This document shows, one piece after another, positions 48,491 to 62,330 of a stretch of DNA of 64,000 nt. The notes under the pieces were generated by a model that was given only the letters and a program-made list of their open reading frames with translations, ran no database searches and was not told where the DNA came from. The translations under genes were made by a program, and so were the position numbers. The stretch is from Diploscapter coronatus (taxonomy: Eukaryota > Nematoda > Chromadorea > Rhabditida > Rhabditidae): positions 70,571,249-70,635,248 of the forward strand of contig OZ038423.1 of assembly GCA_964036155.1 (NCBI GenBank), given 5' to 3'. How positions within the stretch are numbered: position 1 is the stretch's first letter; the number at the start of each line of letters is the position of its first letter.

Positions 48491-50088
48491 CTATTTTTTC
48501 TCAGGATTTGAATGTGTAGATTGACTTTCGACAAGTCTGGATAAATCCTTGAGGGATACGTTTTGAGATCCTCGTTTCGCGGGTTTCGGCGTGTCTGGAC
48601 CTGGTTTCCAGCCGATGAAAGACAAAATCCGGAAAGTAGCAGGGAAGTGATCTTCTTTCTTACCGTACATTGCCTGAAATTTAAAAATTTCAAAGGAAAT
48701 CAATAACTTAAACATTTTACATGGATAAATTAAACTTGACTTTAAAATGACTGTTTTTATAAATCAATAGATAACTAAATATAAACTAGGGTAGAACACT
48801 AATTCGATAGCTTTCTATTCATAGCTGAATTTTTATTATATAGGAAAAGCTAAATTAAAATTTTAAAAATCAATAAGTTAACACTTGGTTACCTTATAAA
48901 TCGCCTGAGCGGCAATTAGGACGTCGTTTCTCAGATGAAGGGCCCTCTTGTCGGTCGCATTCGATTCGGCCATCAACTGGAGATCGTACATTAGGGCGAA
49001 CATCGAAGGGTAGCCCACCTAAAATTTTTATTTGAAAAATTATTTTATTTAAAATTACTTGTATTTCCTCAGTATCCAGAGTGATCATCTGGAATCCGGC
49101 CGCTGTAAGTAGGCCTCCAATGTCTTGGGCCTTCACGAACGGGCTGATGTGGGTGCTCACGCCACCTAGTAGGTCCATCTGAAAATTAGCATATCTGGAC
49201 GAACTATTCTTAGATTTGTTTCTAACCTCAGCCAACTGTAGAGAGCACCTCAATTCATATAGAGTATCCTCAGTGAAAACTGCCCCGATCAATGGACAGT
49301 CGGGCTTCAAAATCGAATAACAGCGACGGAACCTAGATTTAAAAAGAATTATAATTTATAATAAAAAAATAAAATAAAAACGATGAAGATGAACTTGAAA
49401 AATGAAGATCAGCTTACCACCCCGGTAGATCGTTGATCCAATGAGCAGAAAGAGATGAGAGAAGCAGGTCAAATTGCTCATCTCTGAACGGCTCTAGCGT
49501 TTCTTCATCACAGACGAGTCTTTCGATTTCAGTCTGAAAATGTTCTTTTATTTATAGGAATGTTTTTTTTTTTTCAAATTTACCTCATCATTACTAGCAC
49601 TTTTTGTCACCATCGCCTCACTTATATCGCATTGAATGATTTTGCCGACATTCTCCTGAAGAATAAAGTTTTAAATCCTGTTCTTCAATTATTGAATTTT
49701 AAGAAGTCTACTGTTTGAAAGTTTGAAGATCACCTTGATGAGGTGAGGGGATATATGCCCCGAGCCACAGCCAATGTCCAATACGAGGGGGTTGAATTTG
49801 GTCAAGTCGAATACCTGAAGAGTTTAAATTTAAAAAAGTTTAAAATTAGTAAATCGATCAAAATTACTTTATCAGCGATCCTCCAACCGACCTCCTCTTT
49901 CAGATATTGCGCTTTTGCAAAATCCGGCTGTTTTACCGCCCAATCCCTTTGCTTCCTTTTCAGATTTCGATCGAATACCTGAAAAATACATAACCTATAA
50001 GAACTTGAGTGCCTGAAAATTAGCATACCTTGTATGGTTGCGAAGAAGTCGAGGCTAGGAACCTTTGACAGAATCTTTGAGATATCAT
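48491..50088 (-). CDS. NDUFAF5: Complex I assembly factor NDUFAF5 (arginine hydroxylase)
   Basis: A mitochondrial matrix protein with a SAM-methyltransferase fold that hydroxylates an arginine of NDUFS7 early in complex I assembly. Start at 50088 gives a basic, hydroxylated N-terminus ([20 protein letters not shown]) typical of a mitochondrial presequence. Then come the family signature [32 protein letters not shown], the SAM-binding motif [65 protein letters not shown] and [15 protein letters not shown] is at 48491-48493. All exons join in frame through introns of about 45-70 nt. A tttag acceptor-like site lies five bases before the ATG. It is the most downstream gene of the five-gene minus-strand row, 476 nt after the ALG3 stop. 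Confidence 0.93.
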
Positions 50089-50564
50089 ATATCTAAATTG
50101 GACTTAAACTTTAGATAGGGAAAAATTTGAAGATAGGGCCTTGCAGAATATTAAACTGCATTAAAATATAAGTTTTCAAATGATAAGGTATAAATAATTT
50201 ATTACAGCATCATTGAAAGTAACGTAGCTACCATTTTTAAAATAAATAAGTGAAGTAACAGACTAATTTGTATACATTAACTTAAATTACACCTAGATAT
50301 CATCGCCTAAATCTAAGTGAAGCTCGTTTTTTTAAATTATAATAAAAATTTCAGATTAGAAAACCCCAATCTCTTAGAAATTAAATTTAAAGAAAGTCAT
50401 TCTTAATGTATCACAATTAATTAAAATTGTCATTTTTGCTTAGACCATGCCATTCTTCAAACTTTAACTTATAGAAAAATGACAAGTTACATGAAAAATC
50501 CCCGTGTAAAGAAAAAAAGCAACGAAAAAAATACCTGATATTCGGAAAAAAAAAAACAATTAGG

Positions 50565-52998
50565 TTACTCCCTATGTTCCCTGGTACGAGACCGCGGTCG
50601 TAGTTGGGGGATTGGCAGACAGAGGCAAAGCAGGGTCATGTGGCACAAATGAAGTAGGAACGAAGACCACACCGTCGAGGGGTAGACGTTCCAACACAGC
50701 TCTATTGCAAGGAGAAGGAGGGCTCTGAAATTTTTTGACTTCATATATGAAACGACAGCTTTCTAAAAGTAAGATTATAAGATGGCTATTCTTTTTCTAA
50801 TTAAAACTTTTTTAAAATTTACCTGACAAAGATGCTTTTCGACGGGATTTTTTCGAATTTATCGACATTGGATGGGAAATTCCAGAATAGCAGGAAAGGA
50901 AGCTGATGAAAGTACCTGAAAATAAACAATTCAAAATTTGAATTAGGAAAAATTAGCATACCAACTATAGAACTGATAATGTAGCGAGCGGGAGAAGGAG
51001 ATGCCGATTAGATTTGATGTAAACAGGGCGAACATCGTTTCTGTAATTTCGAAAATCATAAATTTTTAAAGATAAAAATGCTTTAACCGGCCACGCCCGT
51101 TCTAGTTCTGATTCCCCCTTGCAACAGCTCGATTAACGAGGCTCGCAGACCACCGTGGGATCTGAAAATGATTTTTTATAGCTCAGAAAATAATCTTGAA
51201 ATCTCCATGAATAAGAACGCAATTCTTATGCCATAAATGCAAAAATTATTTATAGAAGCCGCAAATGGTTTTCTAAAATTCATAATTTTCTGCAATCTTC
51301 TACTTTAATGATAAAATTCGATGTAACTAAGGCATTCGCGAATAAAGAAAATAGAATAAAAGTTATTTTTGACCGGAAAATAATCATCGAAAGCAGTCAT
51401 CAGACACACGTTTTGACCCCTTCCTGGGATAATTTCCTTTGGCGAAAATCCGTTTCTATGGATGGTTCATCGATTCTGATTCTGACTTCCCTTGACCTCG
51501 CAATTTAAAGAGTACTTGTTTTCCATTTTTGAGATTTCAAATGACTACTTGTCGAACAAAAGCGAAAAATGAAAAGAGGTGGAGTTTGTGGTTCCTAATT
51601 ATTTAATTTCAATCCTTACATATTATATTTTTCAATTTATTCTTCCTAGAATTGATTTTAAAAAATACCTGAACCAGACATAGTACCCGAAAGCGGTCAG
51701 AGAAATGAGATGACAGAACAGCAAGAAGAAATGAAAGCGACGGTCCAGGAAAAACTGAAAATTGCACTAATTTTTGAAAAGAAAAAGAGCTTTACCGATT
51801 CCGGCAAAAATCTCCAGTTGACTGTCCACTTGAAGAGGAAAACTCGCCGCAAGTCGAATGAACGCATCAAATAGGCCTTCCAGTCGAATAGCAAGAATGG
51901 CAGACCCATGTAGAGCTAAAAATTAGCATAAATAAAATAAAAACAAATAATCAAAATACCTGAACCGTAGCGCATATGAAGAGGCAGAAGATTGTCCTCC
52001 GAACTCCTATGTTCAATAGGAAAATGAAGAATAGCGCCGGTGCGAAGAGCAGAACGTTCATTTTGATTGAAACGGCGAAACTGAAAGAATGAGATTCCAA
52101 AAAATGCAAAGAGAAAATCAGTCTTTTTTCCAGGAATAAAATAAATATCTGAAAGTTTAAAAAGGTTTTCTATAGGTTTTTCTAGATATTAAAAACCAAA
52201 TATTCAAACAACACAATTAATCAACCAATTTACCTATAAATAACGGATCCCAGAACCCAATGCTGAGAGGTGAACAAATTGAGTGAGAGATAGAAGAAAA
52301 ACATGGCGATGGGGTCGTTGAAAAGTCGGAGCACGAAAATCGAGTGGATACGGTAGCCGATCAGCACCAGGAAGCACAGCGCGAACGGGGGGATCTGTAA
52401 TTTTTTCGGAAATCAAATTCTGTCCTATCTGAAATTTATATTTTACAAATGCCACAAAATGTATCCAGAAGATTAACTTTCATCTTTTTCTATCAAATTT
52501 TCATTCTCTAAATTAAAAACAAAAAATCATTTACCCGATTCGACTTGTGGTAGAGCCTGAATACCAGCACCAGGTTTAGCAGGTAGACGAACATGAAAAT
52601 GTACTGTGCAATTCTGATGTCCTTGCCAGAATCAGTCAGAGAATGGAAAATTCGGAACATCATCAGGTGTCCGGCCGGGTATCTGAAATGAAAAATGCCA
52701 TTTTCAGACAAGTTTAAGAAATCCTACACTACGGGTCCCGTATCGCCCGTGATTCTGGTGTAGTTGAGCTCGTTCTTGACGAAATGCTGGACCTGTTGCA
52801 TGTACGTGGACCAGTCGATCTCGGTATCTGAAAAAACGATCCAATTAACTTGATAACACAATCTTCTTAAGTTAGCTTACAAGGCACTTTCTGAATAATC
52901 CCAAATGTCATTATCGTATCCAGGAAACATAGAATCGACGCCACCAGAACGAATCCCCGCGCGTTCACAGTGCATAGTAACTGGACTATTGAGTCCAT
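50565..52998 (-). CDS. ALG3: Dol-P-Man:Man5GlcNAc2-PP-Dol alpha-1,3-mannosyltransferase
   Basis: A multi-pass ER enzyme that adds the first luminal, dolichol-phosphate-mannose-dependent mannose to the lipid-linked N-glycan precursor. From ATG at 52998 ([11 protein letters not shown]...), the sequence shows many hydrophobic segments and the ALG3 signatures. These are [48 protein letters not shown] and [20 protein letters not shown], then [18 protein letters not shown]. The luminal E-I-D-W segment after the first helix carries the presumed catalytic acid. Stop TAA is at 50565-50567. A strong tttccag site lies three bases upstream of the ATG. The intron at about 51163-51668 contains a dispersed repeat. 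Gene length, topology and motifs fit a complete enzyme. Confidence 0.93.
51308..51600 (+). repeat. Intronic dispersed repeat, copy B
   Basis: Homologous to 26870-27160 and lying in an ALG3 intron, here as in the carrier gene on the strand opposite to the host gene. It shares the blocks cgatgtaac, ttttgaccgg, ggttcatcgattctgat and caaaagcgaaaaatg. A plus-strand open frame (51308-51508) is not matched by copy A, so coding is unlikely. Confidence 0.7.
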
Positions 52999-53171
52999 TT
53001 TCTGGAAATCACAAAAAATACTCTTACAAGGAAACAAGAAATATCCAATACGGTACAAGACCATTATGGCATAATGTTTTAAATTAAAATTAAGTTTATT
53101 CGATCAAAAATAAATAACAAAGTGTTAGTGTTAGGAAAAGAAGACCCATAACCAAAATTTTCAGATTCAGA

Positions 53172-56100
53172 TTATCTTCTGTATCGATAGCGCTTGAACT
53201 GGAACCACAATTGGAAGACTCCGTTTGCGAATTGACATTTGTAGCCATTTCTCTGGGTCACCTGAAAATTCAAATTACACTTTTTAGATTGTTAATTTCA
53301 GAAAGGTAGTCGTATTTTGGATATTTTTTTATATAAAAAAATAAAAAGAAATTTTAGATTTGTATAATTTTGCAAAGATCACGTTTGAGAAAGTTATACA
53401 AAATAAAAAAAAAAAGAATACAAATCCCACCTCCCACTCTCTATTAACGACTTTGAAGGCGACGTCTTCGTAGGGAGGACCGGTTTTGAATCGAATTATC
53501 GCGAAATCGGGATCATCGCAGGGCGTAACCGTAAATGTTGGAGTTTTGTGCTTCTCCAGGAGGTCGGGGTAGAAAATCTGAAAAATAAATTGATTAACAG
53601 TTAAAAAAAGAAAACATTTTTACAGCTAAAAATGACAATTAAGTCGGTATCTTTTAAAATAATGCTTAAGGCTAAAATATGAAACTTACATTAAACTTGT
53701 ACCCCTGCACAATCTTGGGCGGCGGATTGTCCATGTCGTAGTGCGTCTGATTGTACTTGTTCCAGTCGAAGCCCGTCTGGACTCGATTCAGGTAGGTCGG
53801 CTTTCTCGGGCGGTATTTGTCGGACCAGAGGTAGGACTGAACATTTTAAAATAAAAAGGAAAGGATGTTTCAAATAAAACTTAAAAATGTCTATAGAAAA
53901 TTGTTGAGTTTATAAACTTGAGACGTGTTCATATTATTTCTGAGAAAACAAATGAAATTTCTGTCGAAAAAACTCCGAATTTATACACTTTAGAAGTCAA
54001 AAAATTGGAATATTTCTGCAAAAGAATAAGAAAGTGTTACCTCAGTTTCCAAAGGCAACTCGACGCTGAACGTGGCCTCATCACCCTGCATTCCCTTTCT
54101 CGCGATTGCGACCATCGCTGCCTCTGTTTCAGTCAATCCCTCGGGCTTCTTCTGGTAGGCTTGGCGTCTTTGATCCAGATTTGCCGCATCGGTCGATTCG
54201 TCAATCACTTCTATGCCTGCAAGTCGAAGTTTAAAAATTTAGTCAAATTAAAAGTTGGAGATTGATCTTAGAAACCCTATGAATTTTCGAATAGACTTAA
54301 AATTTTCAAATAAACTAGATTGACCCCAGAAAATGTGTGTGTTTTTAAAAGTCTTAAATTCCCTACCCGGCATATTGTCTTTGATGTCCCCATAGGTCGG
54401 ACTGTATCTGCCTCGATTGTACAGCTCGATCGCGGCACATTCAAGTTGTTCTGGGTTCAGGGCTCTGAAAATCAAACGTCGATCTGTCTATCGCCTTTTC
54501 ATAAGAAATTTAACGAAAAAAACACTTTCATTAAGAATTTCTCTAAAACTGTTAATAAAGGAGTCAACAATTGATTTCTCATTAACTTTTTATTAAAAAA
54601 CTAAATTAACAAAAATTAAGAATCGAAATTTTTGGATCAAATTAAAAAAAAAAAAACCGACCTCCACTTATGTTCCCGTTTCATGTCATCAAGTAGCGGA
54701 TCTTCCAGCGCGTCGACGTCAACCTGCTGATTCAACTTATGCTCGATCATCTCGTCTTCAGTCTCTTGCTGCTCAGCCTGAAAATTCTAATTGTTTTAAT
54801 TCTTAAAATCAATGATAAGTCATTTTTTATTAGTGATAATTTGTATCAATATATTTTCCATCCCTATCATTTTATCACTCCCTTTTATCATGGTATTCTT
54901 ATTAATATTTTTATCACTTCTAAATTATTATCGGTTAAAATTTATCATTAATAATTTGTATTACTTACGGTTTTCGGTTTAGGCTTAGATCGGAATTCAT
55001 AGCTGACAGACGGTCCTTCTTCATCACTGTCTCGTTCCTCCTTCTTGATTTCCCTCTTCTGCCCACTTTCTTCATTCAGAGCATTCACTTCGAGCATTTG
55101 CTCTTGGCGAATTTGCTCGATCTTCAGCTTCCGCATTTTCATGTGGAGTTCCTTCAACTGTGTTTGAGCGACTTTGATGATTAGTTTGTCTGAAAATCAT
55201 CGTCTTTTAATTTTCAGAAAGGATATGATATCTTTCTGAAATGCTGTTTTGTATTTTCCCAACATTTCAAAAAGTGCAAATATTTTGATTTTTAAAAATC
55301 AATTTTCAAAGTTCCTCACTCAATAAAGTCTCCCAAAAGGTGATGTCCGTCCCAGCGGCACCGTCTCTGATTTTCGTCCGAATCTGCTTTTCCAACTCGC
55401 TCAACTGGTCGATGGACTTGCCCTGAAATTTGAATCTTTATTTTTTGTCGATTTTTCAAAAAACCGATTTTAGGGAATGTTTCGAGCACAGTCAGAGGAA
55501 ATTGTCTCATGGCTCTGCGGGTCGGCTGGCCTTCGACGTTTTGCAAGTGAAAATTTTAAAAATTCCTTCTTCTCCTTGAAATTCGAGTTTTACAAAAATG
55601 TCACTTTCCTTAAAACGACGATTCCGGAAGTTCAGGAATAGACGCAGGAAAATTTCAAAAAATTCGAGATTTTAGAGAATATAAAGGGAAATATAAAGTC
55701 GTTGAGTGGGGTTGTAAGAAACTTAGAAAATTTAATTCCTAATCTCATTTCACCTTCGACTTCAGAAAAAATAGAAGTGGAGTTAACCATGATTTTTTTA
55801 AATAAAAAAAAATCCCGTGCCTTGAGAATATCATTGATCCTGTCCTCGACAGCCGAATGTATGGCCTCCCTCTCATGTCTGGCCCTCTGCAATTTCTTTA
55901 TCTCCTCCCTGATCAGAGTCCGAATGTTGTTCCAAAATTGGATATGAATTGAGCTCTCCAGTTTGATGATACTCTGAAAATATTCTAGTTAAAAAATCAA
56001 TCAAAACCTATCGAAAGTCACTAAAAATTAGCATGATTTATTTATTCTAAACTTTAAAAATAATAAAATTATTTCGATGAAAACTCACATCAATATCAGC

Positions 56101-57676
56101 GAGAAGATCCTCGTAGTCATCCATCGTGAGGCCTTTGATCATCGAGCTCGGCTCAACCAACTCGAAATCATTTTCTTTCGAAGATTTTGGATCTTCCTGG
56201 TCGCCAAAACGGATGTATCTGGAAACTTAAAAGTTTATTAAAAAATAAAGATACCGATTAGTTCTGTATTTCTTGAAATGAAATACCCCGTTTTCTCACA
56301 AATTGCAACTTTTTTTTTCGAGTTTCTCAAAATCTCTTCGCTTTCAACGCTCTTCATCCTACGTTCTACGAGCGCATCACGCTAAAAAGATAATAAAAAA
56401 ACGTTTCTCATCATAGCAGTGTGACGTAGTGGGTGGTGAGTTAGATTCTCGTCAATTCTTGAGCGATAAGTGAGAGATCGATCGCCTATTGAGAAAACGC
56501 AGAAGCGCGAGAAAAGTTGCAATTTGCAGGGAAGCGGGAATAAATAGTATACATGTCTTCATTCTATTTCCGATTAGATAGTGGAAATATAATTGAAATC
56601 AGTTAGTACTATTTTTAATCAGCTGAACTTACTGGATGATCAATAACAGTGTAACACTTTAAAAGTAAATAAAATAAAATACCTGTATAGCAAATCAATA
56701 GGCTTAGCCCTGTTCTGCTCAATTCTGAGTTGAGTTCGAAATTTTGCCTGTTGAAGCTGGAATTCCATCTCCTTCTTGTCCCAGTCGCCATGCATTCGCT
56801 TTTCCTCGTCTCTCTAAAAATGATTATTTTTCATTTTTGTAAAATTAAAAAAAAAAAAAACCTGAATCATATCCATGTCTTCTTTCGCTGCAGCGCGGGC
56901 GTCTCTAGCCCTTTTCAGGTCTTCCATTTCTCGGTAGTTTTTCTCGGTTCTTTTCTTGATTCTTAAAATTTGAAATTAGAATAAAAATGTAAAATAAAAA
57001 ATGTTTTTTGGAGAAATTCGTCTATTTTCTTCTTCGTAAACTTTATATAATTTGAAAGGCGTGTGAACTTTCCAAAAGTCGAATTAAGATTAAAAAATAT
57101 ATATAGATTAAAAGAATTCAAATTGTAATCTCCTTACTCCTTGATGATAGTCTTCTTGGACAGGTCAGCTTTCCCCTCCTTTTCGAGTTTCTTGCCCCAA
57201 ATGAACGTGTCCGTGAGTCGGTTGTCGTTGAACGGATTGTTCCAGTTGTCGTAGACGGTCTCGTTCGCGGCTATGCCTTGGGCCTGTAGACGCTTTTGCT
57301 CCTGAAATTTTTTTTTATTTTTAGTCAAAAATAGGAAATAAAAATTTACCTTCTTAGCCTTTTTCTTCAATCTTCTTTCTCGCTTTTCTTCAGGAGTCTC
57401 GAGTTCTTTCTTGTGCTGCTTTTCCACTTGTTTCAGACGCTTCTTTTCCGCTCGCTGTTTGGCGAGGAGGGACTAAAATTAAAATTAAAAAATCACTTAA
57501 AAATCCAAAAGATAACAATTTAAAATAATTCTCACATCAAGCTTCTTATCCTTCTCATCGTCGCTGGAGCTTTCCGAGCTGCTAGCAGATGAATCCTGCC
57601 TCTTTTTGTGTTTCTTCGAGCTGGAATCCCGATCTCGACTTCCAGACCTCCTTCTTTCCTTTTTATGCTTGCCCAT
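53172..57676 (-). CDS. CACTIN: Cactin
   Basis: A nuclear, spliceosome-associated protein needed for accurate splicing; first described as a partner of the NF-kB inhibitor Cactus. From ATG at 57676 it has a basic RS-like head (KKERRRSGSRDRDSSSKKHK). Next come Glu/Lys-rich helices (about 57130-57480), the middle cactin domain (FELVEPSSMIKGLTMDDYED, about 56100-56230), and further coiled-coil segments near 55640-55980 and 54948-55190. The C-terminal CactinC domain is near perfect (YKCQFANGVFQLWFQFKRYR); TAA is at 53172-53174. The stretch DNWNNPFNDNRLTDTFIWGK is also a cactin hallmark. The ATG follows tctttacag by two bases. It is 253 nt downstream of COG3 and 173 nt upstream of ALG3 in the same direction. 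Confidence 0.95.
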
Positions 57677-57929
57677 TTCTGTAAAGATAAAAATTAAAAT
57701 GAAAAAAGCAATCCAAAAACGAAAACGAAAGTCAGTTTCGAAACTTCAAATATGATAGCGCAAAAACGCGTAAACCCCACTCCTAACTAAAATCTCAGTA
57801 AAAAGAGGGCTTTATTTTGTACCAACCAAATCTGTATATTTATGTTTTGCATAAGAATATCACATTGCTAAAATACCCAGGAAATGCAGCCATGCGAGTG
57901 GGATGAAATAAATTAGCACATTTTAAAAA

Positions 57930-60900
57930 TTATGTCTCCTTGTTGAGCATGAGGTAAACTTGCTGGACGCTGGGAAGGCCGGCAATGCCCTTCATTTCTT
58001 CGTCGTATCTTTTAGAGGCAAAGGCCCAGGCTCGGGCAAATGTGTCGGCTATTCTGAAAATCGATATATTATGCTAGTTTCTAAACAAGGAAACAAAGTT
58101 TGACCTCTTCCTAACCGGACTCAACAAAATCGCCTCAGTTTCTGACACTCCGATGTACAAGGCGTAGATCTTCTTGATCTAAAAATAATAATATCATCGA
58201 TTTTTAAATTGAACATTTTCTTACATCAGGCCAAACGGTGCTGAGCGCTTTGAAAGCCGCAGCGGAAAGCTCTCTCAGCTCTTTTGCAACCAAAGAGGGA
58301 TGTTTGGATAAGTCGAAGTCGGGTTTCAGGGCCTGAAAATAAGCAAAAAATTCGAAAAAAAACCATTTCTTTTAATTCTTCTAAAACTCGCTCTCTGGTT
58401 AAAGTTTCATAAAATAAATTTTTAGATTTAGCAAAAATCGCATAAGAAATTCAAATTTCGGATACTTTCTGATCGTTTTTTTTTCCAAGTCCAACCTCAT
58501 CCTCAGCGATATCAGTCCATCTCAAAAGGGGTCCAACCACCAGATCCGCAGTTGTCGTGATCAGTTGATTGCATCTCGTTCTGAGTCGGGAATCGATAAC
58601 TCTTCGACTATCTCCAGAAGTCTCCGACACTTGAACGGGCACCTGAAATTTGTATTATTTTTAACTTGTTCTAGGAAGTGATAAAATATGAAAACTTATA
58701 CATTGGAATAGTCTAAAGGAATATTTCTATTAGAACTAAAATCTTAACAATATCAAATTCAGAACACTGTCATAATAATATTTTTTAAAAGGTTATAAAA
58801 TGTTGCAAATTACCGTAGTGATCAGCTCCAGAAAAGTGTTATTCGAGCTGATGGAAAACCACTTGGAAGCATCGTCGAAAATGACGTTCTTGAATTTCGA
58901 CAGGTCCAGAGAAAAGTCTTTCGTTGGCAGAGTGGCGTCCGCTCTGAAAATTTCTTATATTTAAACATGTAAAATTTTTATGTTTAAAGTGTTATTTTTA
59001 ATAAAGCAAAAATGACCTCTGAGTAGCGGCATGCCTGTACGGAGTGGTTTGTTCTCTCAGAATCAGCAAGTGCTTTACAACGAATAGTTCTGCATCCAGT
59101 TGCTTTGATCTTGTGGTCTGAAGAATACTAATTTAAAAGAACAAGAAATAATGAAAAATACTTTCTTAACCGGCTGAGCAGCAATTTTTGTGGCCGCCTC
59201 ATCAAGAGAATCGCAGCACATCGTAAGCAAATCTCTGGCCAGAGACTGGAAAACGCCCATCTGAAGGAAAAATGCCATAGCTTTCCTCTATACTGATGCA
59301 GTTTTAGACATTTTAGGGCCAAAAAGTTCGGAGCTCGAGTCAGGGAAGGTCGGATCTAACTCAAATTTGGGATTTTCTGTACGTTTTCGATAAAAGCTTA
59401 ATTTCGAAGTTTGGGGTTAAGGAAGTTCGACTTTGGTAAAAATGGGTTTTTGAGAAGTTGACTCGATTCACTATCTGTAAATTGAAAATCTTATTTGTTT
59501 TAAATTGAAAAGATATAAAAAAAAAGCTTACATCCAAACATCTGAAGAGTTTGGCGAGACACATGACGGCTCTCCTGACTGTCGGGTACCAGAGACAATG
59601 CAGATCCACTGCGGAAACTGCAGACTTGGCCGGTTCGGATACGGAATTCGCACTCGCCGAAACTGGGGAATCACCTTCGGATTTCTAAAAATTTTTAAAT
59701 AAGTCTTAAAAATTCCAAAAAGATACTTCTACCTCCTCATTTTGCGCTCCATTCGCCTTCTTTTCTCCCCCATTCTGCCCGTGTCCTTTCTCGATGTTCC
59801 TGATCATCTCCAGTCTTTCGGGATAGGCTAAATCGCCTGGAGCAGGGTTGAAACCGAGTATATCCGACTGGGCGTAGAGGCTGACTCTGCAAATTTCCCT
59901 TTCAAATCAGAGTTAATGAAAGAAAAATACTTCATAAAATCCTTTTTTATGAATTAATAAAAGTAAATTTTAAAAAATCATATTTTTCTTCTAAAAAATA
60001 AACAGAAACCTGTAAACAATCCTCTCGGCGACATCTCCAACCAATTCGGACATAACAGTGACAAAACCGGCTCGCGGGTCGAAGGCGGGCTCGTCGGACG
60101 CAGACCCGCCCGCCACGAGCGACGACATAAGGCTACATCTTTCTTCTATCATTTCGACCTGAAAACAAAAGAAAAGATCATTTTGAAACTATTATCTTCC
60201 AAAAATCTGTCTATCTAAAATAGGAGAATATTCGTATTTTTAGATTTGCTATCAACATTTAAAAGTACCTTCAAAATAGTACAAAGTTCCGCCAGCGTCT
60301 CCAGATGTGGATTGTGCACAACGATGGGCCTCAAAACATCGTAGAGAAGACGGGAAATGGCTTCTGTAAAAATTTCTTCGGTTCAGGATTTTTTGGCAAT
60401 ATTTTGCCTGCGAACTCTTCAAAGGGGTGCACGGTCAGCTCCGCAGTGACTGAAGTATGGCGCAGAGTGGCTTGTGAAATTATCGAGTGGGTGGGGCTGA
60501 ACATTTTTATTTTTCAACAAAATATCGAGGACACCCTAGCTAATTCGAAAAAAAACTCGGTAAAATATCATTTTTATTTCAATTTTTAATGATAAATAAA
60601 AAAGATACCTATGTCTTCCAGTTCTCGAAAGGACGGGCGAATCGGCACCTCCTGAAATATCAAATTCATATTTATTTTGAAATTTAGGCGTAAATTTCTA
60701 AATTTTCACCTGCATTTGGCAAACAGACAGAAAAGAACTGCTTGTAGAGATGGAACTCGTCATCGCAAAGCCTCAATATGAAAGTGCATCCATTTCTAGT
60801 TAAAGCACAGGAGGAGTCACCATACAATCTAAAAAATACAAATTTTTAAAAATTATACAATTAAAAACGAAAAAGAAACGTGCTTAGCAAGTCTGGCGAG

Positions 60901-62330
60901 CGTCGCTTGAATGATCGGATCCAAAAGTTCCCTTCTCTTTGTAAAATACGCGGCTTGGCATTCAGCTAACATTGACTGGAATTAGTTCTCCTTAAAAAAA
61001 TAGCAAAAGTTTACTAAACCTGAAATTCCGGCAGTTTCGCGAATCTCTGCTCTGCTACGGCGAGGGAAGTCTTGATTGAGTTTGCCCGTGACGCGAAAAC
61101 ACCGTACAGCAAATTGAACGTGTCTTCGTCCGCTCCCACTCGCCCGAGTTTGGCGTAGTCCACCTAAACATTTAAATAAAATTTAATTGTAGAAAGAAAA
61201 ATAAATTTCAGATTAAAATTTAAAAAGAAAAAATCACTTGTAATTCAGATTGTCTCGCCCTAACGTCCTCCATCGAAGCGTCTAAGTCTGCCAGAACCCC
61301 GATACGGATCCAGGTCATGGCTCTGAAAATCAAAATTTAAAAATATAAATTTAAAAAAAGTTAAAATATACCTGCTCAAGCATTGCTCGTATTTGGTGAT
61401 ATAGGTTGCCGATTCCTTGTACTCCGGATGCTGTCTCAGGAAAGTCAGACATTCGTCAATCGAAGCCAAAATTGCAGCGAAAGCCTGTCCGGTAACCAGC
61501 AATTTGCCTGTATTGCTCAACTTCTGAAAATTGAGCTTTTATATAAAAACTTGAAGAAACGTTAGATAAAATATACAGCAAGTACAAAATTTCAGGGTAA
61601 CCTGATCACGAGGATCAAAATACCTTGATAATGAAGTCGGCCTGTTTGAAGAAGTAGAGGTTGGCCTTGATTTGCTCTGCGCCTGAAGACAACGCGGTTT
61701 GAGCAGCCAGAGCGCGCTCGCAGGCGTTGTGCAGAGATGACGTCCTTGCAGTTACACTGTCGTAAGAGGTTCTTAATTCCACTAGGACCTGAAATTTATT
61801 CTTATTATTATCTTTTAATTTGTCTAATATTTTATTTTCTTAATTTGTGCTATTTAAACAGGTTTTTGGTTTTTAATTTTACCTTATTAACAGTCTCCAT
61901 TCTCTCCTTGAGCAGGTTCAATCTCTGCATGTTTGCCCTTAGAGCGCCGATCTCTGGGGCCTGATAATAAATGTTTAAAAATTCAAAATGTAAAAAAAAA
62001 TCCACCTCCTGCTTTTCGATTAGATCCATTTCAATGCTCCTGGCGTCCCTGAGTGCAGTGGCGAGACAATCGGCCAGAAGACCGTCTTCCGAGAATTTTT
62101 CGGTTGCTGCAACTTTATTTAATTAGCATAAACAAAAGATTGCAATTATAAATCTCGAGATAATTCAAATATTTCAAAATGACCTCTAGACTTTTTAATT
62201 AGTTTTACGAACCTTGATTTTCGTGTTCAGTATCAAAAGCAGGTAGGCCGCATTCCCCCACTTTTCCAGCCAGCAATTCGACTGTTTTTAAATGGAGCTG
62301 CTCGAATTCCATAAAATTTCTAAAGTCCAT
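57930..62330 (-). CDS. COG3: Conserved oligomeric Golgi complex subunit 3
   Basis: COG is a peripheral Golgi tether for retrograde vesicles; COG3 (Sec34) belongs to lobe A. The reading spans about a dozen exons. These include the N-terminal coiled-coil region ([20 protein letters not shown]), [60 protein letters not shown] and [20 protein letters not shown] followed by ELCTILK. Then come [40 protein letters not shown] and [17 protein letters not shown], ending in [18 protein letters not shown] is at 57930-57932. Motifs such as LHxxWYPTVRR are specific to COG3. The ATG at 62330 (MDFRNFMEF) lies just before an acceptor-like ggactttag. If the mRNA is trans-spliced there, translation would begin at the next ATG, 62312 (MEFEQLHL). 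The C-terminus is complete. It follows NXT by 201 nt. Confidence 0.92.

Noticed and set aside
60720..60835. Apparent premature stop in COG3
   Set aside because: Reading in the correct phase gives [20 protein letters not shown], matching COG3, with no stop. The first impression came from using the wrong frame.
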